Origin: Steroidobacteraceae bacterium
GTDB lineage: Bacteria; Pseudomonadota; Gammaproteobacteria; Steroidobacterales; Steroidobacteraceae
Direction: 5' to 3'
DNA: 64,000 bases
NCBI GenBank assembly: GCA_017853555.1
Contig: JAFMJH010000001.1
Location: 1 to 64,000, forward strand
The position numbers and the translations under genes are program-made. The notes beneath the pieces are model-generated. The model worked only from the letters and a program-made list of their open reading frames with translations, was not told the DNA's origin and searched no databases. Positions 40,806 to 49,425 of the stretch are shown here, piece after piece. Within the stretch, counting starts at the first letter, position 1. Each line of letters starts with the position of its first letter.

Positions 40806-42328
40806 CAGGTACCGAGAAACATCCGGTAGGCGGGATTGTTCGTCTCGTCGGTCCACGGATACTGGAGTTCGGTCAAATGCGCCGAAAACGCCGCGTGACT
40901 TGCGGCCGGCACCTGGATGCCGACGAGCACGCGACCGTAATCCGAGCCGTGATTGCGGTAGTGGAACAACGAGATGTTCCAACGGCCGCCGACGGCCTCT
41001 AGAAAGCGCGCCAATGCACCCGGTCGTTCCGGAAACTCGAAACGCAACAGCAATTCGTCACTCAAGCCTCGCGCATGACCACCGACCATGTAACGCACGT
41101 GCAGTTTCGACAACTCGTTGTCGGTCATGTCGACGACCGGGTAGCCCGCGGTACGCAAGGCGGAAATCACCGCCTCGCGATCGGCCACGCCGTCGTTGAG
41201 CGCAAAGCCCACGAAAATCCGCGCCACGGTGCCGGCCTCGTAGCGGTAATTGAATTCGGTGACGGCTCGGCGTCCGAGCACGCTGCAAAAACGCAGGAAG
41301 CTGCCCGGCTGTTCCGGAATCTCGACGGCCAGCAACGCCTCGCGGTGTGCGCCGATCTCGGCGCGCTCGGCCACGTGCCGCAAGCGATCGAAATTCATGT
41401 TCGCGCCGCAGTTGATGGCGACGAATCGACGTCCGCTGCACGCTTCACGCGCCACGTATTTTTTGATCGCGGCCACGGCGAGTGCGCCCGCCGGCTCGAC
41501 GATCGAACGCGTGTCTTCGAAGATATCCTGGATGCCGGCGCACATCTCGTCCGTCGTCACGAGCATCATTTCGTCGACGCAGGTGCTCGCGATCCGGAAA
41601 GTCTCTTCGCCGACGCGACGCACGGCGACACCATCGGCGAACATCCCGACCCGATCGAGCGCGACGCGATGGCCTTTCTGCAACGAATCGTGCATCGCCG
41701 TCGAGTCGGCGGCATTCACGCCGATGATGCGGATCTGCGGATGCAGATATTTGAGGTAGACCGCGATGCCGGCGATCAAGCCGCCGCCGCCCACCGGCAC
41801 GAAGACCGCATCCACGTCGCCTTTGGTTTGTTGAGCGATTTCCAGACCGATGGTGCCTTGGCCCGCGATCACGTCCGGATCGTCGAAAGGATGCACGAAC
41901 ACCAGGTTGCGCTCGCCGGCGAGTCGCGTGGCGTACTCGAACGCGCTGTCGTAGTCGTCGCCGTGCAGAATCGCTTCGCCGCCGAGATCGATGACCGCTT
42001 TAACTTTGATGCGCGGCGTCGTTTGCGGCATGACGATCACCGCCGGGATGCCGCGACGCCCCGCCGCGAGCGCAACGCCTTGCGCGTGATTGCCGGCCGA
42101 CGCGCAAATCACGCCGCGCGCGGCTGCTTCATCGGACAGATTCGCGATCTTGTTGTACGCGCCACGGAGTTTGAACGAGAACACCGGCTGCAGGTCTTCG
42201 CGCTTGAGCAACACCGTGTTGCCCAAGCGGCGCGACAGGCGCCGCGCTTCTTCGAGCGGCGACTCGATCGCCACGTCGTGCACGCGCGCGCGCAGGATCC
42301 GTTCGATGTATTGCGGTGGCGCCATCAT
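40805..42328 (-). CDS. ilvA: Threonine dehydratase, biosynthetic type
   Basis: A 507-residue protein, the length of biosynthetic IlvA. The PLP domain contains KLRGAYNK with the Schiff-base lysine in FSFKLRG near residue 53, ASAGNHAQG near 82 and the phosphate loop VGGGGLIAG near 180. Two C-terminal ACT-like regions (from about 325 and 425; IPEQPGSFLRF and FPERPGALARF) bind isoleucine or valine. It deaminates threonine to 2-oxobutanoate, the first step of isoleucine synthesis. Two adjacent ATGs (42328, 42325) are possible. It lies between a small unknown gene and an alpha/beta hydrolase. No attenuator-like leader is seen in the 22-base gap upstream. Confidence 0.95.
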   Translation of the reverse strand: MMAPPQYIERILRARVHDVAIESPLEEARRLSRRLGNTVLLKREDLQPVFSFKLRGAYNKIANLSDEAAARGVICASAGNHAQGVALAAGRRGIPAVIVMPQTTPRIKVKAVIDLGGEAILHGDDYDSAFEYATRLAGERNLVFVHPFDDPDVIAGQGTIGLEIAQQTKGDVDAVFVPVGGGGLIAGIAVYLKYLHPQIRIIGVNAADSTAMHDSLQKGHRVALDRVGMFADGVAVRRVGEETFRIASTCVDEMMLVTTDEMCAGIQDIFEDTRSIVEPAGALAVAAIKKYVAREACSGRRFVAINCGANMNFDRLRHVAERAEIGAHREALLAVEIPEQPGSFLRFCSVLGRRAVTEFNYRYEAGTVARIFVGFALNDGVADREAVISALRTAGYPVVDMTDNELSKLHVRYMVGGHARGLSDELLLRFEFPERPGALARFLEAVGGRWNISLFHYRNHGSDYGRVLVGIQVPAASHAAFSAHLTELQYPWTDETNNPAYRMFLGT

Positions 42329-42350
42329 GAGTTCCGCGGCGCCCGCAGCG

Positions 42351-42659
42351 TCAGGCGTCTGGCGTGGCCTTCACGGTGTCGCGTGCAAACGCACCGAACA
42401 CGCGTTGCACGAAGGCGTCGCGCTCGGCCTTCGATCGGGCTTGCATCGCTTCGGAAGGTACGTACTGCTCGATCAACTCCGGCGTCACCACGCCTTTTTC
42501 GGCAAGCAGTGCCTCGATGATGCGCGTGCGTTCTTTCTGCACCCACAACTCGGCACCGAGTTCGAGCGTCACCGCGATCAGATTGTCGATCGCCGGGTTG
42601 TCGAAGAACGCGGGCTCCGGCGCCGGAACGGGGACGGCGGATTTTCGGTTGTCGCTCAT
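42351..42659 (-). CDS. Hypothetical protein upstream of ilvA
   Basis: A 102-residue soluble protein without signal or membrane segment. The first 20 residues are Pro/Ala-rich; the rest is helical, with FFDNPAIDNLIAVTLELGAELWVQ and VTPELIEQYVPSEAMQARS. I have no firm family for it. On the reverse strand TATGCT precedes the ATG by nine bases and could be a -10 element for this gene and ilvA, 22 bases downstream. Confidence 0.72.
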   Translation of the reverse strand: MSDNRKSAVPVPAPEPAFFDNPAIDNLIAVTLELGAELWVQKERTRIIEALLAEKGVVTPELIEQYVPSEAMQARSKAERDAFVQRVFGAFARDTVKATPDA

Positions 42660-42724
42660 GGTGCGTCTAGCATAGCGAACGGCGGCACCGCAGAATACCC
42701 GCCCCGCGGCGACCGCGAGCTTCG

Positions 42725-43903
42725 ATGCGCAACGTTTGGCTACTCACCCTCGCCCAGGCATTCGCGGCCTGCGGCACCATCATGCTCGTGACCTTCGGCG
42801 GCATCGTCGGCACGGAGCTCGCGCCCAGCGCCGTCCTGGCGACGCTGCCGGTTTCGATTTCGATCTTCGGCGTCGCCTCGACCTCGCTCCCGGCGGCGCT
42901 GTTGATGCAGCGCATCGGCCGCAAAAGAGCCTTCGTGGGCAGCGCCTTGATCGCCGCCCTCGCGGCGCTCGGCATGGCCGCGAGCATCGCGCTGCATAAT
43001 TTTTGGACCTTCTGCGCCTCGGCCTATTTCATCGGCGCCAACATGGCCTTCGTGCAGCAATATCGATTCGCAGCCGTCGAGTTCGTCGCGCCAGCGCTCG
43101 CCGGGCGCGCGGTGTCGACCGTGATGCTCGGTACGCTGGCCGCCGCGCTGGTCGGGCCGTTCCTCGGTCAGACCGTCGCACATGTCGGCGACTGGCCGGA
43201 GTTCACGGCCACCTACGTCGCGCTGTCGGCGCTCTGCGTGACGGCATCATTGATCCTCACTCGTCTGCCCGACGTGGTGCCGCCGCCGCGCAGTGACTCG
43301 CCGGCCGAAGGTCGATCGCTCTCGACATTGCTGCGCGTGCCGGATTTTCGTCTCGCGGTGTTGTGCGGCCTCGCTTCATATGCCGTGATGAGTTTCATCA
43401 TGACGGCAACGCCGCTCAGCATGCACGTGCATGACGGCTTCGCGACCGCGGATACCACGCGCGTCATCACCGCACATCTGCTCGGCATGTACCTGCCCTC
43501 GCTCGCCGCACCACTGCTCGTACGCGTGCTCGGCGTCAGAGCGATGATGTTGCTCGGCGTCGCCGCGAATCTGGCATGCGTCGCCATCAGCGCCATGTTG
43601 GGACACGCGTTCGTCCATTACTTCGTCGGCCTCGTGCTGCTCGGGCTCGGCTGGAATCTGATGTTCGTCGCGGCGACGACGTTGTTGACGTCGACCTACA
43701 CGCCGCAAGAACGCTTTCGTGCGCAAGGCTTCAATGATCTCGTCGTGTTCGGCTCGCAAGCGACCGCGTCGTTGCTCGCCGGCACGGCGATCGAAACGCT
43801 GGGCTGGGAGTCGCTGAACATCGCAACCCTGCCGTTGCTCGCACTCGTCATTTGGGCCATAGTCAGTCGCTCGTTTTCGAAGTTTTCATCGGGGGAAGCA
43901 TGA
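42725..43903 (+). CDS. MFS transporter
   Basis: A 392-residue protein with 12 predicted helices. Between helices 2 and 3 the MFS motif A variant is MQRIGRKRAFVG; a later block reads GLGWNLMFVAATTLLTSTYTP, common in small-molecule exporters. Specificity is unknown. The stop overlaps the start of a GST gene (ATGA), and GST is followed by an MDR oxidoreductase with a one-base overlap, so transport, conjugation and reduction may serve one xenobiotic or aldehyde response. Confidence 0.87.
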   Translation: MRNVWLLTLAQAFAACGTIMLVTFGGIVGTELAPSAVLATLPVSISIFGVASTSLPAALLMQRIGRKRAFVGSALIAALAALGMAASIALHNFWTFCASAYFIGANMAFVQQYRFAAVEFVAPALAGRAVSTVMLGTLAAALVGPFLGQTVAHVGDWPEFTATYVALSALCVTASLILTRLPDVVPPPRSDSPAEGRSLSTLLRVPDFRLAVLCGLASYAVMSFIMTATPLSMHVHDGFATADTTRVITAHLLGMYLPSLAAPLLVRVLGVRAMMLLGVAANLACVAISAMLGHAFVHYFVGLVLLGLGWNLMFVAATTLLTSTYTPQERFRAQGFNDLVVFGSQATASLLAGTAIETLGWESLNIATLPLLALVIWAIVSRSFSKFSSGEA

Positions 43904-44547
43904 AACTCTACGGATCACTCGTCTCGCCTTACGTCGCACGCGCCGTGTTCGCCGCACGCCTGAAGGGCTTGTCACTCGAAGCTCAAACCCCGCCCGGCGG
44001 CGGTATCAAGTCGCCCGAATTCCTCGCGCTGAATCCGCTCGGAAAAATGCCTGCTCTCGAAGACGCCGGACGCGTCGTTCCGGAATCCATGGTCATTCTG
44101 GATTTTTTGGAAGATGCCCATCCGCAACCCGCGCTGTTGCCCGCCAAGCCCATGGATCGCGCGCAAGCGCGCCTGCTCGGTCGCATCGTCGATCTCTACA
44201 TCATGAATCAGCTCGGGGTGTTCTTCCGCAACATGAACCCGGCCAGTCGCAACGACACCGACATCGAAGCGGCCAAGGCGGCGTTGCACAAGAGCATCGG
44301 TCAACTCGAACACTTCATGGGCGACGGTCGCTATGCCGTGGGCGAAGAACTCGGCTACGGTGACGTTGCCATCTTTCCCTGCCTGATGATGACCCAGAGC
44401 GTGGTCGCGAACTTCGGCATCACCGATCTCTACGCCGGCCACAAGCGATTGACGCGCTGGTGGCAGCAGATGCAGGCCGATCCGCGTACCGCCGCATTCG
44501 TGACCGAATACCAGGCGGCCATCACCGCATTCCTCTCGCGTCGCTGA
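43900..44547 (+). CDS. Glutathione S-transferase family protein
   Basis: A 215-residue GST. The thioredoxin-like N-terminus MKLYGSLVSPYVARAV has a Ser near position 9 as likely glutathione-activating residue, then NPLGKMPALED (cis-Pro loop) and ESMVILDFLED (glutathione-binding Glu-Ser). The C-terminal domain includes ELGYGDVAIFPC. It is a different class from the GST at 143. The ATG overlaps the MFS stop and the TGA overlaps the MDR start (TGATG), supporting a three-gene operon. Confidence 0.9.
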   Translation: MKLYGSLVSPYVARAVFAARLKGLSLEAQTPPGGGIKSPEFLALNPLGKMPALEDAGRVVPESMVILDFLEDAHPQPALLPAKPMDRAQARLLGRIVDLYIMNQLGVFFRNMNPASRNDTDIEAAKAALHKSIGQLEHFMGDGRYAVGEELGYGDVAIFPCLMMTQSVVANFGITDLYAGHKRLTRWWQQMQADPRTAAFVTEYQAAITAFLSRR

Positions 44548-45524
44548 TGAAAGCGTACGGCTGGAACGTCGCCGAATTCGGCGGCCCGGAAACCATGCAA
44601 TGGTGCGAAATGCCATTGCCCGTCCCCGGTCGCGGGCAGTTGCGCGTGCGCGTGCATGCCTCGGGCATCAACTTCGCCGAGACTCGAATGCGCGCCGGGA
44701 CATATTCCGGTCAGGAACTCCCCTTCGTGATGGGCATGGAATCGGCAGGCGTCGTCGAAGCCGTCGGCGAGGGCGTCAAAGATTTCGCGGTCGGAGACCG
44801 TGTCTTCGGTCGCGCGCGCGGCTCGCATGCGACGCACGTGCTGTTCGATGCCCTGCACACCCTGCCGCTGCCCGACTCGCTCGATTTCGTGCAGGGCGCC
44901 GCCATTCCGGTCGGCTGGTTGACCGCGTGGCACGCGTTGGTCACCGTCGGCCGCGCACGTACCGGCGAGCGCGTGCTCATCGAAGCGATCGCCAGCAGCG
45001 TCGGCAGCGCCGCGTTGCAAATCGCCAAGTGGCAAGGCTGCTGGGTCGCCGGCACGGCCAGCCGCGACGACAAATGCGCGCGTTCACGCGCCTCGGGAGC
45101 CGACGCAGCCTACAACTACAAAACCGCGCAGCTCGCCGAAGAAATCATGCGCGACACCGCAGGCCATGGCATCGACGTCGGCCTCATGACCATCGGCGAA
45201 GAAACGGCGGCTTCGCTGTTCGACTCGATGGCCTACGAGGGCCGTATCGTGATGTACGGCAGCACGGGCGGCAGACAGGTGTGCTTCAACCTCAATATCG
45301 GTACGCGGAATCTGCAATTGCTGGCGATGAGCATCTCGACCAGCGCGCGCTTCGTGCCGGAAACCATGCGCAGCTTCAGAGAAGTGGCCGTGCCGGGATT
45401 TGCAAACGGTACGTTCAAAGCCGTCATCGACAAAACGCTGCCGATGAGCGCGCTCGTCGAGGCGCACGCGATGGTCGATTCACGCACGCATTACGGCAAG
45501 ATCGTACTCGTCAACGATTTCTAG
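44547..45524 (+). CDS. Zinc-free MDR oxidoreductase (quinone oxidoreductase-like)
   Basis: A 325-residue medium-chain reductase. The N-terminal half shows INFAETRMRAG and GMESAGVVEAVGEGV; the Rossmann half begins VLIEAIASSVGSAALQIAKW, where the canonical G-G-V loop is altered to ASSVGSA. NYKTAQLAEEI and MYGSTGG follow. Zinc ligands are absent. Probable NADPH-dependent reduction of quinones or enals. One-base overlap with the upstream GST gene; the 3' end overlaps the convergent MDR gene by four bases. Confidence 0.88.
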   Translation: MKAYGWNVAEFGGPETMQWCEMPLPVPGRGQLRVRVHASGINFAETRMRAGTYSGQELPFVMGMESAGVVEAVGEGVKDFAVGDRVFGRARGSHATHVLFDALHTLPLPDSLDFVQGAAIPVGWLTAWHALVTVGRARTGERVLIEAIASSVGSAALQIAKWQGCWVAGTASRDDKCARSRASGADAAYNYKTAQLAEEIMRDTAGHGIDVGLMTIGEETAASLFDSMAYEGRIVMYGSTGGRQVCFNLNIGTRNLQLLAMSISTSARFVPETMRSFREVAVPGFANGTFKAVIDKTLPMSALVEAHAMVDSRTHYGKIVLVNDF

Positions 45525-46507
45525 AACGCGATCACGACTTTGCCGTCGCGATCGCTGCCGGTGCACGCGGCACGATCGCAGGCTTCGAGTATGCGCTCGA
45601 GCGGATAGACGCCGGCGATCTTGGCCACGAGTTCGCCGCGCGACATGAGATCGGCGAGCCGCGCGTACATCGCGCGCACGCCCTCGGGGGTGCGTCGCGT
45701 GGCGAATTGCCGCGCGAAGCTCACGCCGACCAAACGAATGTCTTGTCTGAACATGAGATAGAAATCGAGTTCACAGCGCTGGCTCGTCATCGACCCGTAA
45801 CTGGCCACGATACTGCCGGGCGCGAGACACTCGGCGATGCGCTGCGTTGCAGGCCCTGCGACGGCATCGATGCCGAGTTTGATCGGCGCACCCTGCACGA
45901 CCTCGCGTGCCCGTGCCGCCAGATCGGGGCCGTCGACCAGCACCACGTCGCCACCCAACTCGCGCAGTTCGTCGACCATCTCGGCGCGCCGCACGACGTT
46001 GACGGTGCGCACGCCTTTCAAGCGCGCAAGCCGGATGAGATAGCGGCCGCAACTCGAATTGGCGGCGTTCTGGATCAACCAGTCGCCTCGCTGCAAATCG
46101 GCAAAATCTTCGAGCAACACCTCGGCGGTCGGACCGTTGACCGTGAGCAGACTCAACTGGATCGCATCACCTTCGGGCGCCGGCATGCAGGCGGCGGCTT
46201 TGCAGCGCACTTCTTCGCGAAACGTTCCGCTGGCGAGCGCCGGGAACACGCGGTCACCGACCTTGAGGTGACGCACGGCGCTGCCGACGCGCAGGACGTG
46301 GCCGATGCCCTCGAAGCCAGGCGTACGCGGCACCGGAAAGCGAAACGGCTCGACGCCCTGGATCGTGCGCAGGTCGGCGATGTGCATCGCGGCCGCCTCC
46401 ATGCGCACGACGACCTCATCGTCGGCCGGCTGCTCGGCAGGCAACTCCACCACGCGCAAGACGTCTACCGGGGAACCATAGCTCGACTGTACGGCGGCGC
46501 GCGGCAT
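45521..46507 (-). CDS. MDR family, 2-enoyl thioester reductase-like
   Basis: A 328-residue MDR protein. Its middle, LIQNAANSSCGRYLIRLARL followed by RTVNVVRR, closely follows the MECR/ETR pattern (enoyl-ACP/CoA reductase) rather than alcohol dehydrogenases, and the loop AAAMHIADLRTIQG is like ETR. It would reduce trans-2-enoyl thioesters with NADPH, though other alkene substrates are possible. It lies two bases after the stop of the nitrilase-like gene, as last gene of an MFS/SnoaL/nitrilase-like/MDR operon. Confidence 0.85.
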   Translation of the reverse strand: MPRAAVQSSYGSPVDVLRVVELPAEQPADDEVVVRMEAAAMHIADLRTIQGVEPFRFPVPRTPGFEGIGHVLRVGSAVRHLKVGDRVFPALASGTFREEVRCKAAACMPAPEGDAIQLSLLTVNGPTAEVLLEDFADLQRGDWLIQNAANSSCGRYLIRLARLKGVRTVNVVRRAEMVDELRELGGDVVLVDGPDLAARAREVVQGAPIKLGIDAVAGPATQRIAECLAPGSIVASYGSMTSQRCELDFYLMFRQDIRLVGVSFARQFATRRTPEGVRAMYARLADLMSRGELVAKIAGVYPLERILEACDRAACTGSDRDGKVVIAF

Positions 46508-46509
46508 AT

Positions 46510-47559
46510 TCAGATGACTCCGCGCTCGACCATGCGCGCAATCGCATCGGCCTGACGCTGCTGGAAATAACTGCGATCGGGAATCACGAGCGTGCCGCCT
46601 TGCAACAAACCGTTGCGGCGACGCAGATCGGCATTCGCGAACGAGTCCGCGAACATCTCGAGTGCCTGACGCGACAACATGTTCGACATCGCCGGGCGAC
46701 GACGGTAGGCACGCAATCCGGCCATATCCAAAAATGCATTGGCTACCGACGACTCACCGACGCCGGCGAGAATCATCTGATTGCCGTGATAGTCGAGGAT
46801 GTCGGAAAACCCGTTGCTGGAATCGACCGGCACGTCGATCCCGCGCAGTTCGGCGTTGTTGGCCGACACGACGTAAGCGAGATTTTCGAGCGCACGCGCA
46901 CGACGCGCGATCTGCTTGATGGTGAGATTCGGCGAGGCGACTTCGCTGGTCGAGTGCAAAAACACCTCGGCGCCGCGAATCGCGTGCGCCCGCGCGACCT
47001 CCGGATACAGGATTTCTTCGGAGGCGATCGCGGCCAGTTTTCCGATTGCGGTATCCGCCACCGGGAAAACGGCCTCGATGCCGTAGACGTCCAGATATTT
47101 GTCCCAGACGTCGTGCGGCGTGGGCGCAAAAATCGAGATCAAACGACGATAGGTGAGCACCCGCTTGCCCGACGGATCGAACACCCAACAGGCCTGGAAG
47201 TAGATGCCCGGAAAATGCGCATCCGTTTCATAGCCGTTGCCGGCGAGAAACACGCCGTGTTTCTGCGCGAGTGCGGCGAGCGCATCGTACTCGGGACCCT
47301 CGGGCGCAATCGCGCCCTTGGAAGCCCACTCGGGGATGGTTTCGCCCCAGGGCGGACCGCTCAGAATGTACTCGGGCAACACGACCAGCTTGAGATCCGC
47401 GCCGACCCAGCGCTTCGCGCCGCCGATCGCGGTGTCGATGCGTGCAATCGAAGCGCGCATGCGCGCCGCGGCAGCCTCGCGATCGCGATCGGGATGCACG
47501 CCGTCGCAGTCGATCTGCAAAGCCAGCGCCACGTAGCGATCCAGTTTTTGTATCGTCAT
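46510..47559 (-). CDS. Carbon-nitrogen hydrolase family protein with altered active site
   Basis: A 349-residue nitrilase-fold protein. The first catalytic residue is present (VVLPEYILSG, Glu). The Lys position reads TYRRLIS and the nucleophile region reads ASEEILYPEVAR, where active members have a Cys six residues before the PE. The Glu-Lys-Cys triad thus appears as Glu-Arg-Ser. The fold is otherwise complete, including GAEVFLHSTSE and ENLAYVVSANN. It may be non-hydrolytic or use other chemistry. ATG at 47559 has GGAGA six bases upstream and overlaps the SnoaL-like gene's stop (ATGA). Confidence 0.82.
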   Translation of the reverse strand: MTIQKLDRYVALALQIDCDGVHPDRDREAAAARMRASIARIDTAIGGAKRWVGADLKLVVLPEYILSGPPWGETIPEWASKGAIAPEGPEYDALAALAQKHGVFLAGNGYETDAHFPGIYFQACWVFDPSGKRVLTYRRLISIFAPTPHDVWDKYLDVYGIEAVFPVADTAIGKLAAIASEEILYPEVARAHAIRGAEVFLHSTSEVASPNLTIKQIARRARALENLAYVVSANNAELRGIDVPVDSSNGFSDILDYHGNQMILAGVGESSVANAFLDMAGLRAYRRRPAMSNMLSRQALEMFADSFANADLRRRNGLLQGGTLVIPDRSYFQQRQADAIARMVERGVI

Positions 47560-47984
47560 CCGTTTCTCCGCGCATGCTCGGCGGCATCGCTCCAGGTTTG
47601 TAATTCGACGAGTTTTGCCTCGCGCAACAGGAAGCGATCGCAAAAGCGCGCTTCAAAGGCTGTGCCATCCGGCCAACTGCCCTGCATGTCGCCGTGCAGA
47701 TAGACGGCTACGCCGTTCGAGGCCTCGCAGGCTTCGACGGTCGTGACCTGCTTGCGCACGCTCGCATAGCGCGTGGCACTGAACGAAACGAAGTCTTCGA
47801 GACGCGTATAGCGATGGCCGCCCGAAATCGTCATCACGAAATCCGGCGCCAAAAAACTCGCGGCACGCTGCAAGTCGCGGTGCGCCAAGGCGTCCATGAA
47901 TTCACGGGCGATATCGATGGCTACGGCGCGATCCGAACGCGCCGCCGCCACGACGATACCGCCATCACCCAAAGGTTGCGTCAT
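47556..47984 (-). CDS. SnoaL-like/NTF2-fold protein
   Basis: A 142-residue protein with the NTF2-like pattern: N-terminal helix AIDIAREFMDALAHRDLQRAASFLAPDF followed by curved sheet strands (VAVYLHGDMQGSWPDG, ARFCDRFLLREAKLVELQTW). The family covers small polyketide cyclases, isomerases and dehydratases. Its substrate is unknown. Overlaps of four bases with both the upstream MFS gene and the downstream nitrilase-like gene show that the four genes work as one operon. Confidence 0.83.
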   Translation of the reverse strand: MTQPLGDGGIVVAAARSDRAVAIDIAREFMDALAHRDLQRAASFLAPDFVMTISGGHRYTRLEDFVSFSATRYASVRKQVTTVEACEASNGVAVYLHGDMQGSWPDGTAFEARFCDRFLLREAKLVELQTWSDAAEHARRNG

Positions 47985-49312
47985 GCCGACTTCGCCTGCG
48001 CCGCCTCGAGACTGCGTATCGACTCGCCGTAGGCGCGACGCCCGGTGGACAGATACGCGGTCAACGCACCACCGATCACGAGGACGACCAAGGCGACGGA
48101 AAAGCGGATGCCCTGCGGACCCTCGAATACGCGATCGTTCAAAAGACCGACGACCGGCGGACCGAGCAACATGCCGAGGCCGTTGATGGTGAGGATATAC
48201 AACGAAGAAATGCGCGCGCGGAATTCACCCGGCGTCACGAACACGACGGCGGCAGCACCGCATGCCGTGCTCATCGCGCCGCCGATGCTCGACGGGATCA
48301 GCAGCAGCAAGGCGACTTCCGGTGTCGGCGCGAGCGGCAGCAAAGCGGTCGCGACGACCAACAACACCAGAGCGATCAACGATGCCGTCATCGGACCATC
48401 CGGACGGCCGCGTCGATAGAGGTGTGTCGTGAGCCAGCCGCCGAAGATCGCGCCCGCAGGACCGATGATGAGCAGAATGCAGCCGTAGGCGAACGAAAAT
48501 CGCGGCGCATCCCAACCCCAGACGCGATCGAACATCGCGGGCAACCATTGCAACGCATAGCCGACGAGCGGCGAAGCGACCATGCCGATCAGCAACGGCG
48601 CGTACGCGGCGCGATGGGTGCGCAGATAGGCGACGAATTGCGCGGTGGACGCCGCCTCGGCCGAGTGCGCGAGTCGATCTCGTCGCAGCGGCTCGCGGAT
48701 GCCGAACACGAGCAACGCGACGAGCATCCCGGGCAATCCGGCGGCGACGAACACGACTTGCCAAGGCTCGAGATGCCCCACCACCGGAAAACTCATCGGC
48801 GGCTGGCTGGCCATCCACGCGACGATCAAACCGCCGACGAGATAGGCGAACCCCATCCCGGTCGCCACGCCCATGTTGAGGAACGCGATTGCGCGACTTT
48901 GCTCGGCGCGCGGAAAATGATCGGCGATCAGCGAATTGGCGGCGGGATTGAGCGCGGCCTCGCCGAGCCCGATGCCGAGACGCGCAGTCGCCAGTTGTCC
49001 GAAAGTTTTGGCGAGCCCGCAGGCGGCCGTCATCGAACACCAAAACAGCATCGCGACGCCGATGATCTTCTTGCGGTCGTAACGATCGGCCAGCCAACCG
49101 AAAGGCAAGCCCATCGACACGTAGAACAGCGCGAACACCGGTCCCATCAACAGGCCCATCTGGGTGTCGGTCGCGCCGAAGAATTCTTTGACCGGACCGA
49201 CGAGCAGCGCGAGCACCCAGCGATCGAGCAGCGAGATCGCGTAGGCGAGCGTGAGCAACACCACCACGTACCACGCATAGGCGCGGGAGGGATAAGCAGT
49301 TTCTTCGGACAT
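47981..49312 (-). CDS. MFS transporter (spinster-like)
   Basis: A 443-residue protein with 12 helices. It begins MSEETAYPSRAYAWYVVVLL and has the first-helix Asp/Arg pair AISLLDRWVLALL, motif A GWLADRYDRKKIIG and GLGEAALNPAANSLIADHF, all typical of the spinster-like MFS group often found with degradative genes in Proteobacteria. Probably imports a small organic acid or amide used by the neighbouring genes. An ATG 30 bases upstream (49342) is possible, but neither has a strong ribosome site. Confidence 0.87.
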   Translation of the reverse strand: MSEETAYPSRAYAWYVVVLLTLAYAISLLDRWVLALLVGPVKEFFGATDTQMGLLMGPVFALFYVSMGLPFGWLADRYDRKKIIGVAMLFWCSMTAACGLAKTFGQLATARLGIGLGEAALNPAANSLIADHFPRAEQSRAIAFLNMGVATGMGFAYLVGGLIVAWMASQPPMSFPVVGHLEPWQVVFVAAGLPGMLVALLVFGIREPLRRDRLAHSAEAASTAQFVAYLRTHRAAYAPLLIGMVASPLVGYALQWLPAMFDRVWGWDAPRFSFAYGCILLIIGPAGAIFGGWLTTHLYRRGRPDGPMTASLIALVLLVVATALLPLAPTPEVALLLLIPSSIGGAMSTACGAAAVVFVTPGEFRARISSLYILTINGLGMLLGPPVVGLLNDRVFEGPQGIRFSVALVVLVIGGALTAYLSTGRRAYGESIRSLEAAQAKSA

Positions 49313-49413
49313 GTTGGTGACGAACCCCGCCGATCGGACCATCCAAGGGTCGGCAGGGCGCGCCTGCCTGTCAAGGCGGGCACGAGGACCGCCCGCAGGG
49401 CGCCGATTTTCGT

Positions 49414-49419
49414 TATGTT
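49414..49419 (+). promoter_or_regulatory. Possible -10 element of the racemase operon
   Basis: TATGTT, a four-of-six match to the -10 consensus, lies six bases ahead of the ATG at 49426. It follows a GC-rich stretch between divergent genes with inverted repeats (e.g. GCCTGCC and GGCAGGC), which might form an operator; no regulator gene is adjacent. Confidence 0.3.
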
Positions 49420-49425
49420 TCGCCC

